A stretch of 64,000 nucleotides of DNA from Phyllobacterium sophorae (GCF_003010965.1 NZ_PGGM01000002.1:682001-746000); one strand, 5' to 3'; counted from the first letter of the stretch, positions 1 to 10,405 are shown. Program-made: numbers and translations. The notes: generated by a model not told the origin, from the letters alone.

Positions 1-3
1 ACA

Positions 4-837
4 ATGGCACTCAAACATTATAATCCAACCACACCAAGCCAGCGTCAGCTGGTGATCGTGGACCGTTCGGAGCTCTACAAGGGCAAGCCTGTCAAGGCCT
101 TGACCGAGGGTCTGTCGTCGAAGGGTGGTCGTAACAACTCCGGTCGCGTGACTGCACGCTACCAGGGTGGCGGACACAAGCGCACATACCGCTTCGTCGA
201 CTTCAAGCGCCGCAAGCACGATGTAGCGGCCAAGGTTGAACGCCTTGAATACGATCCGAACCGGACCGCATTCATTGCGCTCATCCGCTACGAAGATGGC
301 GAGTTGAGCTATATCCTGGCTCCGCAGCGTCTGGCAGTTGGCGACAGCGTTATCGCTGGCGCACAGACCGACGTGAAGCCGGGCAATGCGATGCCTCTGT
401 CTTCGATCCCGGTCGGCACCATCATCCACAATGTGGAGATGAAGCCAGGCAAGGGTGGTCAGATCGCTCGCTCCGCCGGTACCTATGCGCAGCTCGTCGG
501 CCGCGACCAGGGCATGGCAATTCTTCGCCTGAATTCAGGTGAACAGCGCCTCGTCCACGGTTCGTGCTTTGCCACGGTCGGTGCAGTATCCAATCCTGAC
601 CATGGCAATATCAGCCTTGGTAAGGCAGGTCGCAGCCGTTGGCTCGGTAAGCGTCCGCACGTTCGCGGTGTTGCCATGAACCCGGTCGATCACCCCCACG
701 GTGGTGGTGAAGGCCGTACGTCGGGTGGACGTCATCCAGTTTCTCCGTGGGGCAAACCCACGAAGGGCAAGAAGACGCGCTCCAACAAGTCGACGGACAA
801 GTTCATCGCTCGTTCGCGTCATCAGCGCAAGAAGTAA
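4..837 (+). CDS. rplB: 50S ribosomal protein L2
   Basis: Full-length 277-residue L2, a primary 23S rRNA-binding protein needed for subunit association and for the peptidyl-transferase centre. The C-terminal part carries the family signature [13 protein letters not shown], with the conserved histidine next to the catalytic centre, followed by the usual basic Lys/Arg tail. Only three bases precede the ATG, so the ribosome binding site and the upstream S10-operon genes (normally rplD, rplW) lie outside the window. It heads a run of same-strand ribosomal genes with short spacers. Confidence 0.98.
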   Translation: MALKHYNPTTPSQRQLVIVDRSELYKGKPVKALTEGLSSKGGRNNSGRVTARYQGGGHKRTYRFVDFKRRKHDVAAKVERLEYDPNRTAFIALIRYEDGELSYILAPQRLAVGDSVIAGAQTDVKPGNAMPLSSIPVGTIIHNVEMKPGKGGQIARSAGTYAQLVGRDQGMAILRLNSGEQRLVHGSCFATVGAVSNPDHGNISLGKAGRSRWLGKRPHVRGVAMNPVDHPHGGGEGRTSGGRHPVSPWGKPTKGKKTRSNKSTDKFIARSRHQRKK

Positions 838-852
838 GAGAGGTAGTCTGAA

Positions 853-1131
853 ATGGCTCGTTCAGTTTGGAAAGGCCCGTTCATCGATGGCTATCTTCTC
901 AAGAAGGCTGAGAAGGTACGTGAGGGCGGTCGCAGTGAAGTTATCAAGATCTGGAGCCGCCGCTCCACGATCCTGCCGCAGTTCGTTGGACTGACCTTCG
1001 GCGTGTACAACGGTAACAAGCACGTTCCTGTTTCGGTCAACGAAGAGATGATCGGACACAAGTTTGGTGAATTCGCACCGACGCGTACCTATTACGGGCA
1101 CGGCGCGGACAAGAAAGCGAAGAGGAAATAA
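853..1131 (+). CDS. rpsS: 30S ribosomal protein S19
   Basis: 92-residue S19, which binds 16S rRNA in the head of the small subunit together with S13. It has the typical start [10 protein letters not shown] and the core [16 protein letters not shown]. The ATG follows an AGAGG motif in the 15-base spacer after rplB. Its last codons hold the ribosome binding site for rplV, which begins two bases after the stop codon, so translation of the two is probably coupled. Confidence 0.98.
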   Translation: MARSVWKGPFIDGYLLKKAEKVREGGRSEVIKIWSRRSTILPQFVGLTFGVYNGNKHVPVSVNEEMIGHKFGEFAPTRTYYGHGADKKAKRK

Positions 1132-1133
1132 AG

Positions 1134-1523
1134 ATGGGCAAGGCTAAGGCTCCGCGCCAGCTTAAGGACAACGAGGCGAAAGCCGTTGCCCGCACGCTCC
1201 GCATCAGCCCTCAGAAGCTTAATCTGGTGGCTGCTTTGATCCGTGGCAAGAAGGTGAATGCCGCTCTTGCCGACCTTGAATTTTCGCGCAAGCGGATTGC
1301 AGGGACGGTGAAAAAGACTCTCGAATCAGCTATCGCCAACGCAGAAAACAACCATGACCTGGATGTTGATGCTCTGGTTGTTGCTGAAGCCTATGTAGGC
1401 AAGTCAGTCGTGATGAAGCGTTTCCATGTTCGTGGCCGCGGTCGTGCAAGCCGGATCGAGAAGCCATTCTCGCATCTGACGATCGTCGTTCGCGAAGCTG
1501 AGGAAAAAGGGGAGGCCGCATAA
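1134..1523 (+). CDS. rplV: 50S ribosomal protein L22
   Basis: 129-residue L22, whose extended beta-hairpin lines the nascent-peptide exit tunnel and takes part in macrolide interaction. The core [14 protein letters not shown] and the hairpin region [17 protein letters not shown] are both present. Its TAA stop (1521-1523) shares one base with the ATG of rpsC. Position between rpsS and rpsC is the canonical S10-operon order. Confidence 0.98.
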   Translation: MGKAKAPRQLKDNEAKAVARTLRISPQKLNLVAALIRGKKVNAALADLEFSRKRIAGTVKKTLESAIANAENNHDLDVDALVVAEAYVGKSVVMKRFHVRGRGRASRIEKPFSHLTIVVREAEEKGEAA

Positions 1524-2233
1524 TGGGCCAGAAGATTAATCCGATTGGCTTCCGCCTTGGCATCAATCGGACCTGGGACTCGCGTTGGTACGCGAACACA
1601 GGTGAATACGGCAAGCTGCTGCATGAAGACCTGAAGATCCGCAAGTATCTGATGGACGAACTGAAGCAGGCCGCCATTTCCAAGGTGGTGATCGAGCGTC
1701 CGCACAAGAAGTGCCGCGTCACGATCCATGCTGCACGTCCGGGTCTGATCATCGGTAAGAAGGGCGCCGATATCGAGAAGCTGCGCCGCAAGCTGTCAGA
1801 AATGACCAATGCAGATGCCGCACTCAATATCGTTGAAGTCCGCAAGCCGGAAACAGACGCGGTTCTCGTTGCTCAGTCTATCGCTCAGCAGCTGGAACGC
1901 CGTGTTGCATTCCGCCGTGCCATGAAGCGCGCCGTTCAGTCGGCCATGCGTCTTGGTGCAGAAGGCATTCGTATCAATTGCTCGGGCCGTCTCGGCGGCG
2001 CGGAAATTGCGCGTATGGAATGGTACCGCGAGGGCCGTGTGCCTTTGCATACACTTCGTGCCGATATCGATTACGGAACTGCTGAAGCACACACTGCCTA
2101 CGGCATTTGCGGCGTCAAGGTCTGGGTCTTCAAGGGCGAAATCCTTGAACACGATCCAATGGCCTCCGAGCGCCGTGCTGTTGAAGGTGATGCCAGCCAT
2201 CAGGGTTCGGGCCGTCGCCGCGAAAACGCTTAA
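1523..2233 (+). CDS. rpsC: 30S ribosomal protein S3
   Basis: 236-residue S3, part of the mRNA entry channel of the 30S subunit. It starts [13 protein letters not shown] as is typical, carries a KH domain with the GxxG loop IIGKKGADI around residue 75, and has the C-terminal S3 domain with [11 protein letters not shown]. It overlaps the rplV stop by one base. The last residues (GSGRRRENA) form a short basic tail. Confidence 0.98.
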   Translation: MGQKINPIGFRLGINRTWDSRWYANTGEYGKLLHEDLKIRKYLMDELKQAAISKVVIERPHKKCRVTIHAARPGLIIGKKGADIEKLRRKLSEMTNADAALNIVEVRKPETDAVLVAQSIAQQLERRVAFRRAMKRAVQSAMRLGAEGIRINCSGRLGGAEIARMEWYREGRVPLHTLRADIDYGTAEAHTAYGICGVKVWVFKGEILEHDPMASERRAVEGDASHQGSGRRRENA

Positions 2234-2274
2234 AATAGCGTCTTTCGGAAACGAGAATTTTGGAGTAGAGAACA

Positions 2275-2688
2275 ATGCTGCAGCCTAAGCGCACAAAGTT
2301 CCGCAAGCAGTTCAAGGGCCGTATCCACGGCGCGTCGAAAGGCGGCACGGATCTGAATTTTGGTGCTTTCGGCCTGAAGGCCCTCGAGCCGAACCGCGTT
2401 ACGGCGCGTGAGATCGAAGCCGCTCGCCGTGCAATTACCCGTCACATGAAACGTGCCGGTCGTGTGTGGATCCGGATTTTCCCGGATGTACCGGTCACCT
2501 CGAAGCCTACCGAAGTCCGCATGGGTAAAGGTAAGGGTTCAGTTGATTATTGGGCTTCCCGTGTCGCACCAGGCCGCGTCATGTTCGAGCTCGACGGCGT
2601 TTCGGAAGAAGTCGCTCGTGAGGCACTTCGTCTCGGAGCGGCCAAGCTTTCGGTCAAGACGCGCTTTATTCAGCGCATCGCAGAATAA
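2275..2688 (+). CDS. rplP: 50S ribosomal protein L16
   Basis: 137-residue L16, which organises the A-site tRNA region of the 50S subunit. Family signatures [16 protein letters not shown] at the N terminus and [12 protein letters not shown] near residue 85 are intact. A 41-base spacer after rpsC contains a TTTTGGAG ribosome binding region. Length matches the family. Confidence 0.98.
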   Translation: MLQPKRTKFRKQFKGRIHGASKGGTDLNFGAFGLKALEPNRVTAREIEAARRAITRHMKRAGRVWIRIFPDVPVTSKPTEVRMGKGKGSVDYWASRVAPGRVMFELDGVSEEVAREALRLGAAKLSVKTRFIQRIAE

Positions 2689-2700
2689 GGGGTGGATGTC

Positions 2701-2901
2701 ATGAAATCCGCAGAAGTCCGGGCGATGAGCCTCGATCAGTTGAATGAAGAATTGGGTTCCCTGAAGAAAGAGCAGTTCAACCTGCGCTTCCAGAAGGCAA
2801 CCGGCCAGTTGGAAAAAACCGCTCGCGTCCGGCAGATCCGCCGTGATATTGCGCGCATCAAGACTGTCGCCCGCCAAAAAGCGGTCGAGAGCAAGGCTTA
2901 A
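2701..2901 (+). CDS. rpmC: 50S ribosomal protein L29
   Basis: 66-residue L29, a small two-helix protein at the tunnel exit where signal recognition particle and trigger factor dock. The ATG at 2701 is preferred over an in-frame GTG at 2692, because AAGGGG lies at the right distance before 2701 and [10 protein letters not shown] is the usual family start. The conserved segment [15 protein letters not shown] is present. Confidence 0.96.
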   Translation: MKSAEVRAMSLDQLNEELGSLKKEQFNLRFQKATGQLEKTARVRQIRRDIARIKTVARQKAVESKA

Positions 2902-2912
2902 GGAAGAAAACC

Positions 2913-3155
2913 ATGCCTAAACGCATTCTGCAGGGCGTTGTCGTGAGCGACAAAAACGACAAGACCGTTGTGGTCAAGGTCGAGCGGCGCTATTCGCATC
3001 CGCTCCTCCAGAAGACTGTGCGCCAGTCCAAGAAGTACAAGGCGCACGACGAGAGCAATCAGTTCAAGGTCGGCGATGCCGTTTCCATCCAGGAATCGAA
3101 GCCGATTTCGAAAGACAAGCGTTGGGTTGTCGTTACAGACGCCCCGGCGAGCTAA
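2913..3155 (+). CDS. rpsQ: 30S ribosomal protein S17
   Basis: 80-residue S17, a primary 16S rRNA-binding protein with an OB fold. It begins [21 protein letters not shown] and retains the [10 protein letters not shown] segment. An AAGGAAG ribosome binding site precedes it. The 79-base spacer that follows, before rplN, is longer than its neighbours and shows only a weak GGGC/GCCC stem. Confidence 0.98.
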   Translation: MPKRILQGVVVSDKNDKTVVVKVERRYSHPLLQKTVRQSKKYKAHDESNQFKVGDAVSIQESKPISKDKRWVVVTDAPAS

Positions 3156-3234
3156 AAATCTGTAGGTAAGTACGCAGCAATCGCGAGGGGCAAGGAAAGC
3201 CCAGTCCGGTTGAACAAGAAGAAGGCGGCTAGTC

Positions 3235-3603
3235 ATGATTCAGATGCAAACAAACCTCGACGTGGCGGATAATTCCGGCGCACGTCGTGTCATGTGCATC
3301 AAGGTGCTGGGCGGTTCGAAGCGGAAATATGCTTCGGTCGGCGACATTATTGTCGTTTCGATCAAGGAAGCAATTCCGCGCGGCCGTGTAAAAAAGGGTG
3401 ACGTGATGAAGGCGGTGGTTGTTCGCACCGCCAAGGACATCCGTCGCGCGGACGGGAGCGTTATTCGTTTCGACAAGAACGCCGCCGTCCTGATCGACAA
3501 CAAGAAAGAGCCTATCGGCACGCGTATCTTCGGACCGGTTCCGCGCGAACTCCGCGCAAAGAGCCACATGAAGATCATCTCGCTGGCTCCAGAAGTATTG
3601 TAA
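3235..3603 (+). CDS. rplN: 50S ribosomal protein L14
   Basis: 122-residue L14, an intersubunit-bridge protein of the 50S subunit. The sequence starts [19 protein letters not shown] and has the signature segment [14 protein letters not shown]. This is the first gene of what in many bacteria is the separate spc operon; here it follows rpsQ on the same strand with no visible terminator. Confidence 0.98.
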   Translation: MIQMQTNLDVADNSGARRVMCIKVLGGSKRKYASVGDIIVVSIKEAIPRGRVKKGDVMKAVVVRTAKDIRRADGSVIRFDKNAAVLIDNKKEPIGTRIFGPVPRELRAKSHMKIISLAPEVL

Positions 3604-3613
3604 GGAGCAGACG

Positions 3614-3925
3614 ATGCAGAAGATCCGTAAAGGCGACCGCGTTGTCGTTCTTGCTGGTAAGGACAAGGGCCGTACCGGCGAAGTAATCAAAGTTTTGCCG
3701 AAGGACGAGCAAGCGCTCGTTCGCGGTATCAATGTTGTCAAGCGTCACCAGAAGCAGACACAGAATCAGGAAGCCGGCATCATTTCGAAAGAAGCGCCGC
3801 TCCATCTGTCGAATATTGCGATCGCCGACAAGGATGGCAAGCCGACCCGCGTTGGCTTCAAGATCCTCGAAGACGGCAAGAAGGTACGTGTAGCAAAGCG
3901 TTCAGGAGATCTGATCGATGGCTGA
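3614..3925 (+). CDS. rplX: 50S ribosomal protein L24
   Basis: 103-residue L24, an assembly-initiator protein for the 50S subunit. A KOW motif ([19 protein letters not shown]) occupies residues 5-23. A ribosome binding site AAGGAG immediately follows the rplN stop. The 3' end overlaps the start of rplE by eight bases, which implies translational coupling. Confidence 0.98.
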   Translation: MQKIRKGDRVVVLAGKDKGRTGEVIKVLPKDEQALVRGINVVKRHQKQTQNQEAGIISKEAPLHLSNIAIADKDGKPTRVGFKILEDGKKVRVAKRSGDLIDG

Positions 3926-4475
3926 TGCAAAGATCGAACCCCGTCTGAAGAAGCAGTACTTTGAAGTAGTACGTAAAGCGCTTCTCGAGGAGTTCAAATA
4001 CGACAACGAGATGCAGATCCCCCGCATCACCAAGGTTGTCCTCAACATGGGCGTGGGTGAAGCTACGGCTGACTCCAAGAAGCCAACTGTCGCAGCCGAA
4101 GATCTGGCATTGATTGCTGGTCAGAAGCCGGTTATTACCCGTGCGCGCAATTCGATCGCTACCTTCAAGGTGCGTGAGAATATGCCGATCGGTACGAAGG
4201 TCACCCTTCGTAAAGAGCGCATGTATGAATTCATCGACCGTCTGATTACGATTGCGCTCCCGCGCGTTCGAGATTTCCGCGGCTTGAATCCAAAAAGCTT
4301 TGACGGTCGTGGCAATTTTGCCATGGGCATCAAGGAACACATTGTGTTCCCGGAAATCAACTACGACAAGGTTGATCAGATCTGGGGCATGGACATCATC
4401 GTTTGTACGACTGCAAAGACGGATGATGAAGCACGCGCTCTTCTGCGCGCCTTCAACTTCCCCTTCCGCCAGTAA
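3918..4475 (+). CDS. rplE: 50S ribosomal protein L5
   Basis: 185-residue L5, which binds 5S rRNA and contacts the P-site tRNA. Conserved segments [10 protein letters not shown] and [10 protein letters not shown] are visible, and the length matches the family. The ATG lies inside the last codons of rplX. The order rplX-rplE-rpsN is the standard spc order. Confidence 0.98.
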   Translation: MADAKIEPRLKKQYFEVVRKALLEEFKYDNEMQIPRITKVVLNMGVGEATADSKKPTVAAEDLALIAGQKPVITRARNSIATFKVRENMPIGTKVTLRKERMYEFIDRLITIALPRVRDFRGLNPKSFDGRGNFAMGIKEHIVFPEINYDKVDQIWGMDIIVCTTAKTDDEARALLRAFNFPFRQ

Positions 4476-4500
4476 CGGCAAGCGTAGCGAGGTATATGAA

Positions 4501-4806
4501 ATGGCTAAGACGAGCGCAGTCGAAAAGAACAAGCGCCGTGGTCTTCTGGTAAAGCGTTTCGCTGCAAAGCGCGCGCGCCTGAAGGCTATCGTGATGAATC
4601 AGTCGCTGCCGTTGGACGAGCGCTTCCGCGCTACCATCCAGCTGGCAGAACTGCCACGCAATTCCACCAAGGTTCGTATTCGCAACCGTTGCGAAGTTTC
4701 GGGCCGTCCGCGCGGTTACTACCGCAAGATCAAGATGTCGCGTATCGCATTGCGCCAGCTGGGTTCGCTCGGCCAGGTGCCCGGCGTCGTGAAGTCGAGC
4801 TGGTAA
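4501..4806 (+). CDS. rpsN: 30S ribosomal protein S14, zinc-independent long form
   Basis: 101-residue S14 of the 30S head. The core [15 protein letters not shown] has a single cysteine and lacks the CxxC pairs of the zinc-ribbon type, so this is the long zinc-independent form. The start at 4501 ([10 protein letters not shown]) was chosen over upstream in-frame codons that would extend into the rplE end; GCGAGG lies eight bases before it. Confidence 0.97.
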   Translation: MAKTSAVEKNKRRGLLVKRFAAKRARLKAIVMNQSLPLDERFRATIQLAELPRNSTKVRIRNRCEVSGRPRGYYRKIKMSRIALRQLGSLGQVPGVVKSSW

Positions 4807-4818
4807 GGGAGAAGACGG

Positions 4819-5217
4819 ATGTCTATGACAGATCCTCTCGGCGATATGCTGACACGTATCCGTAACGCAACGATGCGCAAGAAGGGCAAGGTTTCCACGC
4901 CTGCCTCCAAACTGCGTGCACGTGTTCTGGATGTTCTTCAGGCCGAAGGCTATATCCGCGGATATAGCCAGGTTGATTTCGAGAACGGCAAGTCCGAGAT
5001 CGAAATCGAACTGAAATATTTTGAAAATGTACCGGTAATTCGCGAGATCACCCGTATTTCGAAGCCCGGCCGTCGTGTTTACGTTTCGGTCAAGTCGATT
5101 CCGCAGGTTGCGAATGGTCTTGGTATTTCCATCCTGTCGACGCCGAAGGGCGTGATGGCAGACCACGAGGCACGTGAACAGAATGTCGGCGGCGAATTGC
5201 TCTGCCGTATATTCTAA
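4819..5217 (+). CDS. rpsH: 30S ribosomal protein S8
   Basis: 132-residue S8, a central 16S rRNA-binding protein and in E. coli the translational repressor of the spc operon. It begins [17 protein letters not shown] and ends with the family signature around [23 protein letters not shown] ribosome binding site AAGGGAG precedes the ATG. Whether it represses this operon is inference from E. coli; the target hairpin was not located. Confidence 0.98.
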   Translation: MSMTDPLGDMLTRIRNATMRKKGKVSTPASKLRARVLDVLQAEGYIRGYSQVDFENGKSEIEIELKYFENVPVIREITRISKPGRRVYVSVKSIPQVANGLGISILSTPKGVMADHEAREQNVGGELLCRIF

Positions 5218-5242
5218 GCAGCGGCTTGGAAAGGTTTGAAAA

Positions 5243-5776
5243 ATGTCTCGTATCGGTAAAAAACCCGTGGCAGTCCCGCAGGGCGTAACAGCCAGCGTAG
5301 ACGGCCAGACCATCAAGGCCAAAGGTCCGAAGGGGGAACTCTCCTTCGTCGCCAATGACGATGTTGTGGTCAAGTTTGAAGACGGCGCCGTCAGCGTTAA
5401 CCCGCGTGACGATTCCAAGGTCGCTCGTTCGAAGTGGGGCATGAGCCGCACGATGGTCGTCAACATCTTCACCGGTGTTAAAGACGGCTTCGAAAAGCGC
5501 CTTGAAATCAGCGGCGTCGGTTATCGTGCGGCCATGCAGGGCAAGAACCTGCAGCTGTCGCTCGGCTTCAGCCACGAAGTAGTCTACCAGGTGCCGGAAG
5601 GCATCACAGTTGCTGTCCCGAAGCCGACGGAAATCGTCGTCACCGGCATCGACAAGCAGCAGGTTGGCCAGGTCGCAGCTGAAATTCGCGAATATCGTAG
5701 CCCAGAGCCTTACAAGGGCAAGGGCGTGAAATATGCGGGCGAGAAGATCGTTCGTAAAGAAGGCAAGAAGAAGTAA
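5243..5776 (+). CDS. rplF: 50S ribosomal protein L6
   Basis: 177-residue L6, two tandem L6 domains, located near the GTPase centre of the 50S subunit. It begins [15 protein letters not shown], and the C-terminal signature [16 protein letters not shown] is intact. AAAGG lies upstream of the start. Confidence 0.98.
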   Translation: MSRIGKKPVAVPQGVTASVDGQTIKAKGPKGELSFVANDDVVVKFEDGAVSVNPRDDSKVARSKWGMSRTMVVNIFTGVKDGFEKRLEISGVGYRAAMQGKNLQLSLGFSHEVVYQVPEGITVAVPKPTEIVVTGIDKQQVGQVAAEIREYRSPEPYKGKGVKYAGEKIVRKEGKKK

Positions 5777-5788
5777 GGAATTCGTGTC

Positions 5789-6151
5789 ATGGCATCGCCG
5801 AAAGAAATCATTCAGCGTCGCGCTTCGCGTGTTCGCCGCCAGCTCAAGGCGGTTGCCGGTGACCGTCCGCGGCTCAGCGTCCACCGTTCTTCAAAGAATA
5901 TCTATGCGCAAATCATCGATGATGCGCGTGGTCACACTATTGCATCCGCATCCACTCTCGAAGCTGACCTCAAGGGCAAGCTGAAGACTGGTGCAGATTC
6001 GGACGCAGCGGCACTGATCGGCAAGCTCGTTGCAGAGCGCGCTGTCAAGGCCGGCATCAAGGAAGTCGTCTTCGATCGTGGTGCTTATATTTACCACGGC
6101 CGTGTAAAGGCGCTTGCTGAAGCTGCCCGCGAAGCTGGTCTCAGCTTCTAA
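5789..6151 (+). CDS. rplR: 50S ribosomal protein L18
   Basis: 120-residue L18, which binds 5S rRNA together with L5. Conserved elements [15 protein letters not shown] and the C-terminal [17 protein letters not shown] are present. It is followed by a 101-base spacer with a long stem-loop before rpsE. Confidence 0.98.
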   Translation: MASPKEIIQRRASRVRRQLKAVAGDRPRLSVHRSSKNIYAQIIDDARGHTIASASTLEADLKGKLKTGADSDAAALIGKLVAERAVKAGIKEVVFDRGAYIYHGRVKALAEAAREAGLSF

Positions 6152-6162
6152 GGTAAAACTTT

Positions 6163-6208
6163 CGAAATCCGGAACTGCAAGGGCTTGTCTCTTGCAAGCC
6201 GGATTTCG
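6163..6208 (+). other. Stem-loop in the rplR-rpsE spacer
   Basis: The arms CGAAATCCGG (6163-6172) and CCGGATTTCG (6199-6208) are perfect complements, and a second pair TGCAAG (6176-6181) / CTTGCA (6191-6196) stacks inside, giving a roughly 16-bp hairpin. No T-run follows, so it is not a classical terminator. It may be a processing site, an mRNA-stability element or an autoregulatory target. Confidence 0.7.
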
Positions 6209-6252
6209 CAAATATCATTCGTGCTACCGGAAAAGAAAAAGGAATTAGGAGC

Positions 6253-6816
6253 ATGGCGCAGGAAAAGAGAAGCCGCGAGGATCGCGGCCGCAACGAAGAG
6301 CGCGATAGCGAATTCGTTGACAAGCTCGTGCATATCAACCGCGTCGCCAAGGTCGTCAAGGGCGGCCGGCGTTTTGGCTTTGCTGCTCTCGTCGTTGTCG
6401 GCGATCAGAAGGGCCGCGTAGGTTTTGGTCATGGCAAGGCACGTGAAGTGCCGGAAGCTATCCGCAAGGCGACTGAGTCCGCCAAGCGCGAAATGATTTT
6501 CGTGCCGCTGCGCTCGGGCCGCACCCTTCATCACGACGTTGAAGGCCGTCATGGCGCCGGCAAGGTTCTGCTTCGCGCAGCCACAGCTGGTACAGGCATC
6601 ATCGCCGGCGGACCAATGCGCGCTGTCTTCGAGACGCTTGGCGTGCAGGACGTTGTCGCAAAGTCGCTCGGTTCGTCGAACCCGTACAACATGGTTCGCG
6701 CGACATTTGATGCCCTGAAGCATCAGATGCATCCGAAGGACATTGCTGCCCAGCGCGGTATCAAGTATTCGACACTGCAGGCTCGCCGCCGCGACGTGGT
6801 CGGTTCGGAAGAATAG
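6253..6816 (+). CDS. rpsE: 30S ribosomal protein S5
   Basis: 187-residue S5, involved in mRNA entry and translational fidelity. The N-terminal double-stranded-RNA-binding fold contains the loop [16 protein letters not shown], where spectinomycin-resistance substitutions occur in other bacteria, and the C-terminal half has [26 protein letters not shown] precedes the ATG. It lies between two stem-loop-bearing spacers. Confidence 0.98.
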   Translation: MAQEKRSREDRGRNEERDSEFVDKLVHINRVAKVVKGGRRFGFAALVVVGDQKGRVGFGHGKAREVPEAIRKATESAKREMIFVPLRSGRTLHHDVEGRHGAGKVLLRAATAGTGIIAGGPMRAVFETLGVQDVVAKSLGSSNPYNMVRATFDALKHQMHPKDIAAQRGIKYSTLQARRRDVVGSEE

Positions 6817-6831
6817 GCCAGAAGCTGGCGC

Positions 6832-6858
6832 AGCAGGGCAGGGCCTTTGGTCCCTGCT
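6832..6858 (+). other. Stem-loop in the rpsE-rpmD spacer
   Basis: AGCAGGG (6832-6838) pairs with CCCTGCT (6852-6858), with an inner GGGCC/GGTCC stack around a TTT loop. It sits between the rpsE stop and the rpmD ribosome binding site (AAAGGA). No U-tract follows. Function unknown. Confidence 0.6.
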
Positions 6859-6884
6859 CACTGTAGAGACTAAAGGACAAAGTC

Positions 6885-7085
6885 ATGGTTGAGAAGAAGA
6901 AGGGTAAGACGGTTACGGTCGAACAGATCGGCAGCCCTATCCGCCGTCCAGCAGAACAGCGCGCAACGCTGATCGGCCTGGGCCTCAATAAGATGCATCG
7001 CCGCCGTACACTTGAAGATACGCCTTCAATACGCGGCATGATTGCCAAGGTTCAACATCTCGTCCGCGTTGTGGACGAGGCTTGA
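6885..7085 (+). CDS. rpmD: 50S ribosomal protein L30
   Basis: 66-residue L30 of the large subunit. The pattern [25 protein letters not shown] is the family core, with the usual basic segment [16 protein letters not shown]. An AAAGGA ribosome binding site lies upstream. Its stop is 17 bases before the rplO start. Confidence 0.97.
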   Translation: MVEKKKGKTVTVEQIGSPIRRPAEQRATLIGLGLNKMHRRRTLEDTPSIRGMIAKVQHLVRVVDEA

Positions 7086-7102
7086 TACCGGAGATTAGAC
7101 AA

Positions 7103-7579
7103 ATGAAACTCAATGATCTGAGTGAAAATCCAGGCGCCACCAAGGCCCGCAAGCGCGTCGGCCGTGGTATCGGTTCTGGTTCCGGCAAGACTGCCGGTCG
7201 TGGTGTCAAGGGTCAGAAGTCGCGTTCGGGCGTTGCCATCAACGGTTTCGAGGGCGGTCAGATGCCGGTTTACCGTCGCTTGCCAAAGCGCGGTTTTACC
7301 AACATCTTCTCGAAGAACTTCAACACCGTATCGGTTGGCCGCATCCAGACTGCGATCGACGCCAAGAAGCTCGACGCCAAGGCACCAGTCACGATCGAAG
7401 CTCTCAAGGCTGCCGGCGTTATCCGCCGCCCCAAGGACGGCGTTCGTCTCTTGTCGGACGGCGAGATCACGACTGCGGTAACGTTCGAGGTTTCCGGTGC
7501 ATCCAAGGCTGCGATCGAGAAGATCGAAAAGGCCGGCGGTACCGTCAAGCTTCCAGCTGCTCCTGCAGCCGCAGAATAA
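7103..7579 (+). CDS. rplO: 50S ribosomal protein L15
   Basis: 158-residue L15. The start at 7103 ([21 protein letters not shown]) fits the family; an in-frame ATG at 7082 overlaps the rpmD end and would add seven atypical residues. A GGAG motif lies upstream. The Gly/Arg/Lys-rich N-terminal extension typical of L15 ([20 protein letters not shown]) is intact. The C terminus ends in an Ala-rich tail. Confidence 0.97.
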   Translation: MKLNDLSENPGATKARKRVGRGIGSGSGKTAGRGVKGQKSRSGVAINGFEGGQMPVYRRLPKRGFTNIFSKNFNTVSVGRIQTAIDAKKLDAKAPVTIEALKAAGVIRRPKDGVRLLSDGEITTAVTFEVSGASKAAIEKIEKAGGTVKLPAAPAAAE

Positions 7580-7593
7580 ATCGGACTATTCAG

Positions 7594-7616
7594 GCGGCGA
7601 TCTTCACGATCGCCGC
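7594..7616 (+). other. Stem-loop between rplO and secY
   Basis: GCGGCGATC (7594-7602) and GATCGCCGC (7608-7616) form a perfect 9-bp stem with loop TTCAC. The following sequence TTGTACCTTTT is only weakly T-rich, so this may be a partial terminator or attenuator that lowers expression of secY relative to the ribosomal genes. That role is inference. Confidence 0.65.
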
Positions 7617-7708
7617 TTGTACCTTTTATCAAGGGCACATATCTGGGTAAAGCCGCCGATTCCCGTTTCGGGTGGCGAGGCCCTGACGGGCACAGACCGG
7701 AGACTATA

Positions 7709-9049
7709 ATGGCTTCAGCCGCAGAACAGCTCGCGTCAAATCTCAATTTCTCTGCTTTCTCGAAGGCCGAAGAGCTCAAAAAGCGCATTTGGTTTACGCT
7801 CGGCGCATTGCTGGTCTACCGGCTCGGCACTTATATCCCGTTGCCGGGGATCAATCTCGAGGCCTATGCGCAGGCGTTCAACAATCAGGCGCAGGGCATC
7901 CTCGGGATGTTCAACATGTTCGCCGGCGGCGCCGTTGCCCGCATGGCGATTTTTGCGCTCGGCATCATGCCCTATATTTCGGCATCGATTATCGTCCAGC
8001 TGATGACTTCCGTCGTTCCGGCCCTGGAACAGCTGAAGAAGGATGGCGAGCAGGGCCGCAAGGTCATCAACCAGTATACACGCTACGGCACCGTGCTTCT
8101 GGCAACGGTTCAAGCCTATGCGATTGCGGTTGGTCTGCAGGGCAGCCAGGGAATCGTCGCCGATCCGGGTCCGTTCTTCCTGTTCTCGACCGTCATCACG
8201 CTTGTCGGCGGCACCATGTTCCTCATGTGGCTGGGCGAGCAGATCACTGCGCGCGGTATCGGTAACGGCATCTCGCTGATCATCTTCTCCGGCATCGTCG
8301 CCAACCTGCCGCAAGCTATATCCGGCACGCTGGAACTTGGCCGTACCGGCGCCCTGTCGACCGGCATCATCCTTGCCATCATCGTGCTGACGGTGGCGGT
8401 CATCGGGGTCATCGTTTTCGTAGAGCGCGCACAGCGCCGCCTGCTGATCCAATACCCGAAGCGCCAGGTCGGTAACCGCATGTTCCAGGGCGACACGTCG
8501 CACCTGCCGCTGAAGCTCAACACAGCGGGCGTTATTCCGCCGATCTTCGCTTCGTCGCTGCTGCTGCTGCCTGCCACGATTGCCGGCTTTGCCAATAGCC
8601 AGAACATGCCGGCCTGGGCGACGACGATCCTGTCATCGCTTGGTCATGGCCAGCCTGCCTATATGTTCCTTTATGCTGCGATGATCGTCTTCTTCGCCTT
8701 CTTCTATACGGCGCTCGTCTTCAACCCGAAGGATACTGCCGACCAGCTGAAGAAGCATTCTGGCTTCATTCCCGGCATCCGCCCCGGCGAACGCACGGCT
8801 GAATATATCGACTACGTTCTGACACGTGTCACGGTTCTTGGCGCCATCTACCTGGTCATCATCTGCATGCTGCCTGAATTCCTGATCTCGTGGGCCGGTG
8901 TTCCTTTCTATCTCGGCGGGACGTCGCTGCTGATTGTCGTGAGCGTGACTCTCGATACGGTTGCGCAGATCCAAGGGCACCTGATTGCGCACCAGTATGA
9001 AGGGCTGATCAAGAAGTCGAAGCTCCGTGGGGGGAAACGTAACAGATGA
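7709..9049 (+). CDS. secY: Preprotein translocase subunit SecY
   Basis: 446-residue SecY, the channel-forming subunit of the inner-membrane Sec translocon. It is strongly hydrophobic with about ten membrane segments; the N-terminal segment includes [13 protein letters not shown] and the plug region, and the conserved loop [22 protein letters not shown] occurs in the second half, split here only by its length. Its stop overlaps the adk start as ATGA. Placement in the spc operon couples translocon supply with ribosome supply. Confidence 0.98.
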   Translation: MASAAEQLASNLNFSAFSKAEELKKRIWFTLGALLVYRLGTYIPLPGINLEAYAQAFNNQAQGILGMFNMFAGGAVARMAIFALGIMPYISASIIVQLMTSVVPALEQLKKDGEQGRKVINQYTRYGTVLLATVQAYAIAVGLQGSQGIVADPGPFFLFSTVITLVGGTMFLMWLGEQITARGIGNGISLIIFSGIVANLPQAISGTLELGRTGALSTGIILAIIVLTVAVIGVIVFVERAQRRLLIQYPKRQVGNRMFQGDTSHLPLKLNTAGVIPPIFASSLLLLPATIAGFANSQNMPAWATTILSSLGHGQPAYMFLYAAMIVFFAFFYTALVFNPKDTADQLKKHSGFIPGIRPGERTAEYIDYVLTRVTVLGAIYLVIICMLPEFLISWAGVPFYLGGTSLLIVVSVTLDTVAQIQGHLIAHQYEGLIKKSKLRGGKRNR

Positions 9050-9696
9050 GATTAATACTTCTCGGACCACCGGGGGCAGGTAAGGGAACTCAGTCTCAGC
9101 GCTTGGTAGAAAAACTTGGTGTACCGCAACTCTCCACCGGAGACATGTTGCGCGAGGCGGTGAAGGCCGGAACAGATGTCGGCCTGCGGGCCAAGGCTGT
9201 CATGGATGCCGGCAACCTGGTTTCCGACGAAATCGTCAATGCGATCGTTTCTGACCGCATCGACCAGCCCGATGCGGTCAAGGGGTTTATCCTCGATGGC
9301 TATCCGCGCACACTTGTTCAGGCCGATGCCGTCGAACAGATGCTGGCCGACAAGGGCCTCGAACTCGATGGTGTCATCGAGCTTGAAGTGGACGACAATG
9401 TTCTGGTGGAGCGTATATCCGGTCGTTACTCCTGTGCGAAGTGCGGTACCGGTTATCACGATACGAACAAGAAGCCGCATGTCGCGGGTGTCTGCGACAA
9501 ATGCGGTTCGACGGAATTCAAGCGCCGTCCGGACGACAATGCCGAAACGGTGCGCACGCGCCTGGAGGCATACTACAAGCAGACTTCGCCATTGATTGGC
9601 TACTACTATGCCAAGGGGAAGCTGAAGAAGGTCGATGGCATGGCGGACATGGAAGATGTCACCGCGTCGATCGAAAAAATTCTGTCGGAATTGTAA
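9046..9696 (+). CDS. adk: Adenylate kinase with four-cysteine LID
   Basis: 216-residue adenylate kinase (ATP + AMP to 2 ADP), cytosolic. The P-loop GPPGAGKGT is at residues 7-15 and the AMP-binding DGYPRT near residue 84. The long form LID domain carries Cys130, Cys133, Cys150 and Cys153 in CxxC...CxxC spacing, which in the family is a structural zinc site. The four-base ATGA overlap with secY indicates coupling. An adk gene between secY and rpsM is a common arrangement in alphaproteobacteria and Gram-positives. Confidence 0.97.
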   Translation: MRLILLGPPGAGKGTQSQRLVEKLGVPQLSTGDMLREAVKAGTDVGLRAKAVMDAGNLVSDEIVNAIVSDRIDQPDAVKGFILDGYPRTLVQADAVEQMLADKGLELDGVIELEVDDNVLVERISGRYSCAKCGTGYHDTNKKPHVAGVCDKCGSTEFKRRPDDNAETVRTRLEAYYKQTSPLIGYYYAKGKLKKVDGMADMEDVTASIEKILSEL

Positions 9697-9906
9697 CTCT
9701 GACAAAAAACTATCGGGGGAGTTGACTTTTCACAGCGATTCCTTCAAGTACGGCGCAAATTCGCTTGGATATAAAGCGGTCGGCGCCGATCCGGTAAAGC
9801 AGGTTCGGGGCTGATCGTTTGTGTTTGTCCCGGATATCATTTTTCATCCCGTCATCTGGCTGCCGCGTTGGCACTCCAGCTCTGCCGGTTAACAAGGAGA
9901 ACAGAC

Positions 9907-10275
9907 GTGGCTCGTATCGCTGGCGTCAACATCCCGACGAACAAGCGCGTTGTTATCGCGCTTCAGTACATTCACGGGATTGGTCAAAAGTTTGCTCAGG
10001 AAATCGTCGCGAAAGTCGGCATTCCTGCAGAGCGTCGCGTCAACCAGTTGACCGATGCGGAAGTCTTGCAGATTCGCGAGACCATCGATCGTGATTACCA
10101 GGTTGAGGGTGATCTGCGTCGGGAAGTTTCGATGAATATCAAGCGTCTGATGGATCTGGGCTGCTACCGCGGTCTGCGTCATCGCCGCTCGCTGCCGGTT
10201 CGCGGTCAGCGCACGCATACCAATGCGCGTACCCGCAAGGGTCCTGCCAAGGCAATCGCCGGCAAGAAGAAGTAA
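9907..10275 (+). CDS. rpsM: 30S ribosomal protein S13
   Basis: 122-residue S13 of the 30S head, contacting the P-site tRNA. The start is a GTG at 9907, giving the universal family start [16 protein letters not shown] lies seven bases upstream. The upstream in-frame ATG at 9868 would add 13 residues not seen in the family. The C-terminal [13 protein letters not shown] motif is intact. The 210-base spacer before it may hold a promoter (TTGACT at 9722), but no convincing -10 box is visible. Confidence 0.97.
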   Translation: MARIAGVNIPTNKRVVIALQYIHGIGQKFAQEIVAKVGIPAERRVNQLTDAEVLQIRETIDRDYQVEGDLRREVSMNIKRLMDLGCYRGLRHRRSLPVRGQRTHTNARTRKGPAKAIAGKKK

Positions 10276-10282
10276 GTTTATT

Positions 10283-10304
10283 CCGGCGCGGTCCGCTGCG
10301 CCGG
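10283..10304 (+). other. Stem-loop in the rpsM-rpsK spacer
   Basis: CCGGCGC (10283-10289) pairs with GCGCCGG (10298-10304) across an eight-base loop. The following TTCTGCTTTT is only modestly T-rich. It resembles a weak terminator or processing hairpin inside the alpha operon. Confidence 0.55.
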
Positions 10305-10405
10305 TTCTGCTTTTGCAGAGATCAGTGCTGGTTTCGCACTCTAACTGAAACCACGGTGGAGCCTCTGGAAATACGGAGGCGTCGAGATCAACTGAAAGGA
10401 CTACC

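Noticed and set aside
9722-9750. A promoter before rpsM (TTGACT with CAAGTA).
   Set aside because: The -10 part matches poorly, so it was not listed as a feature.
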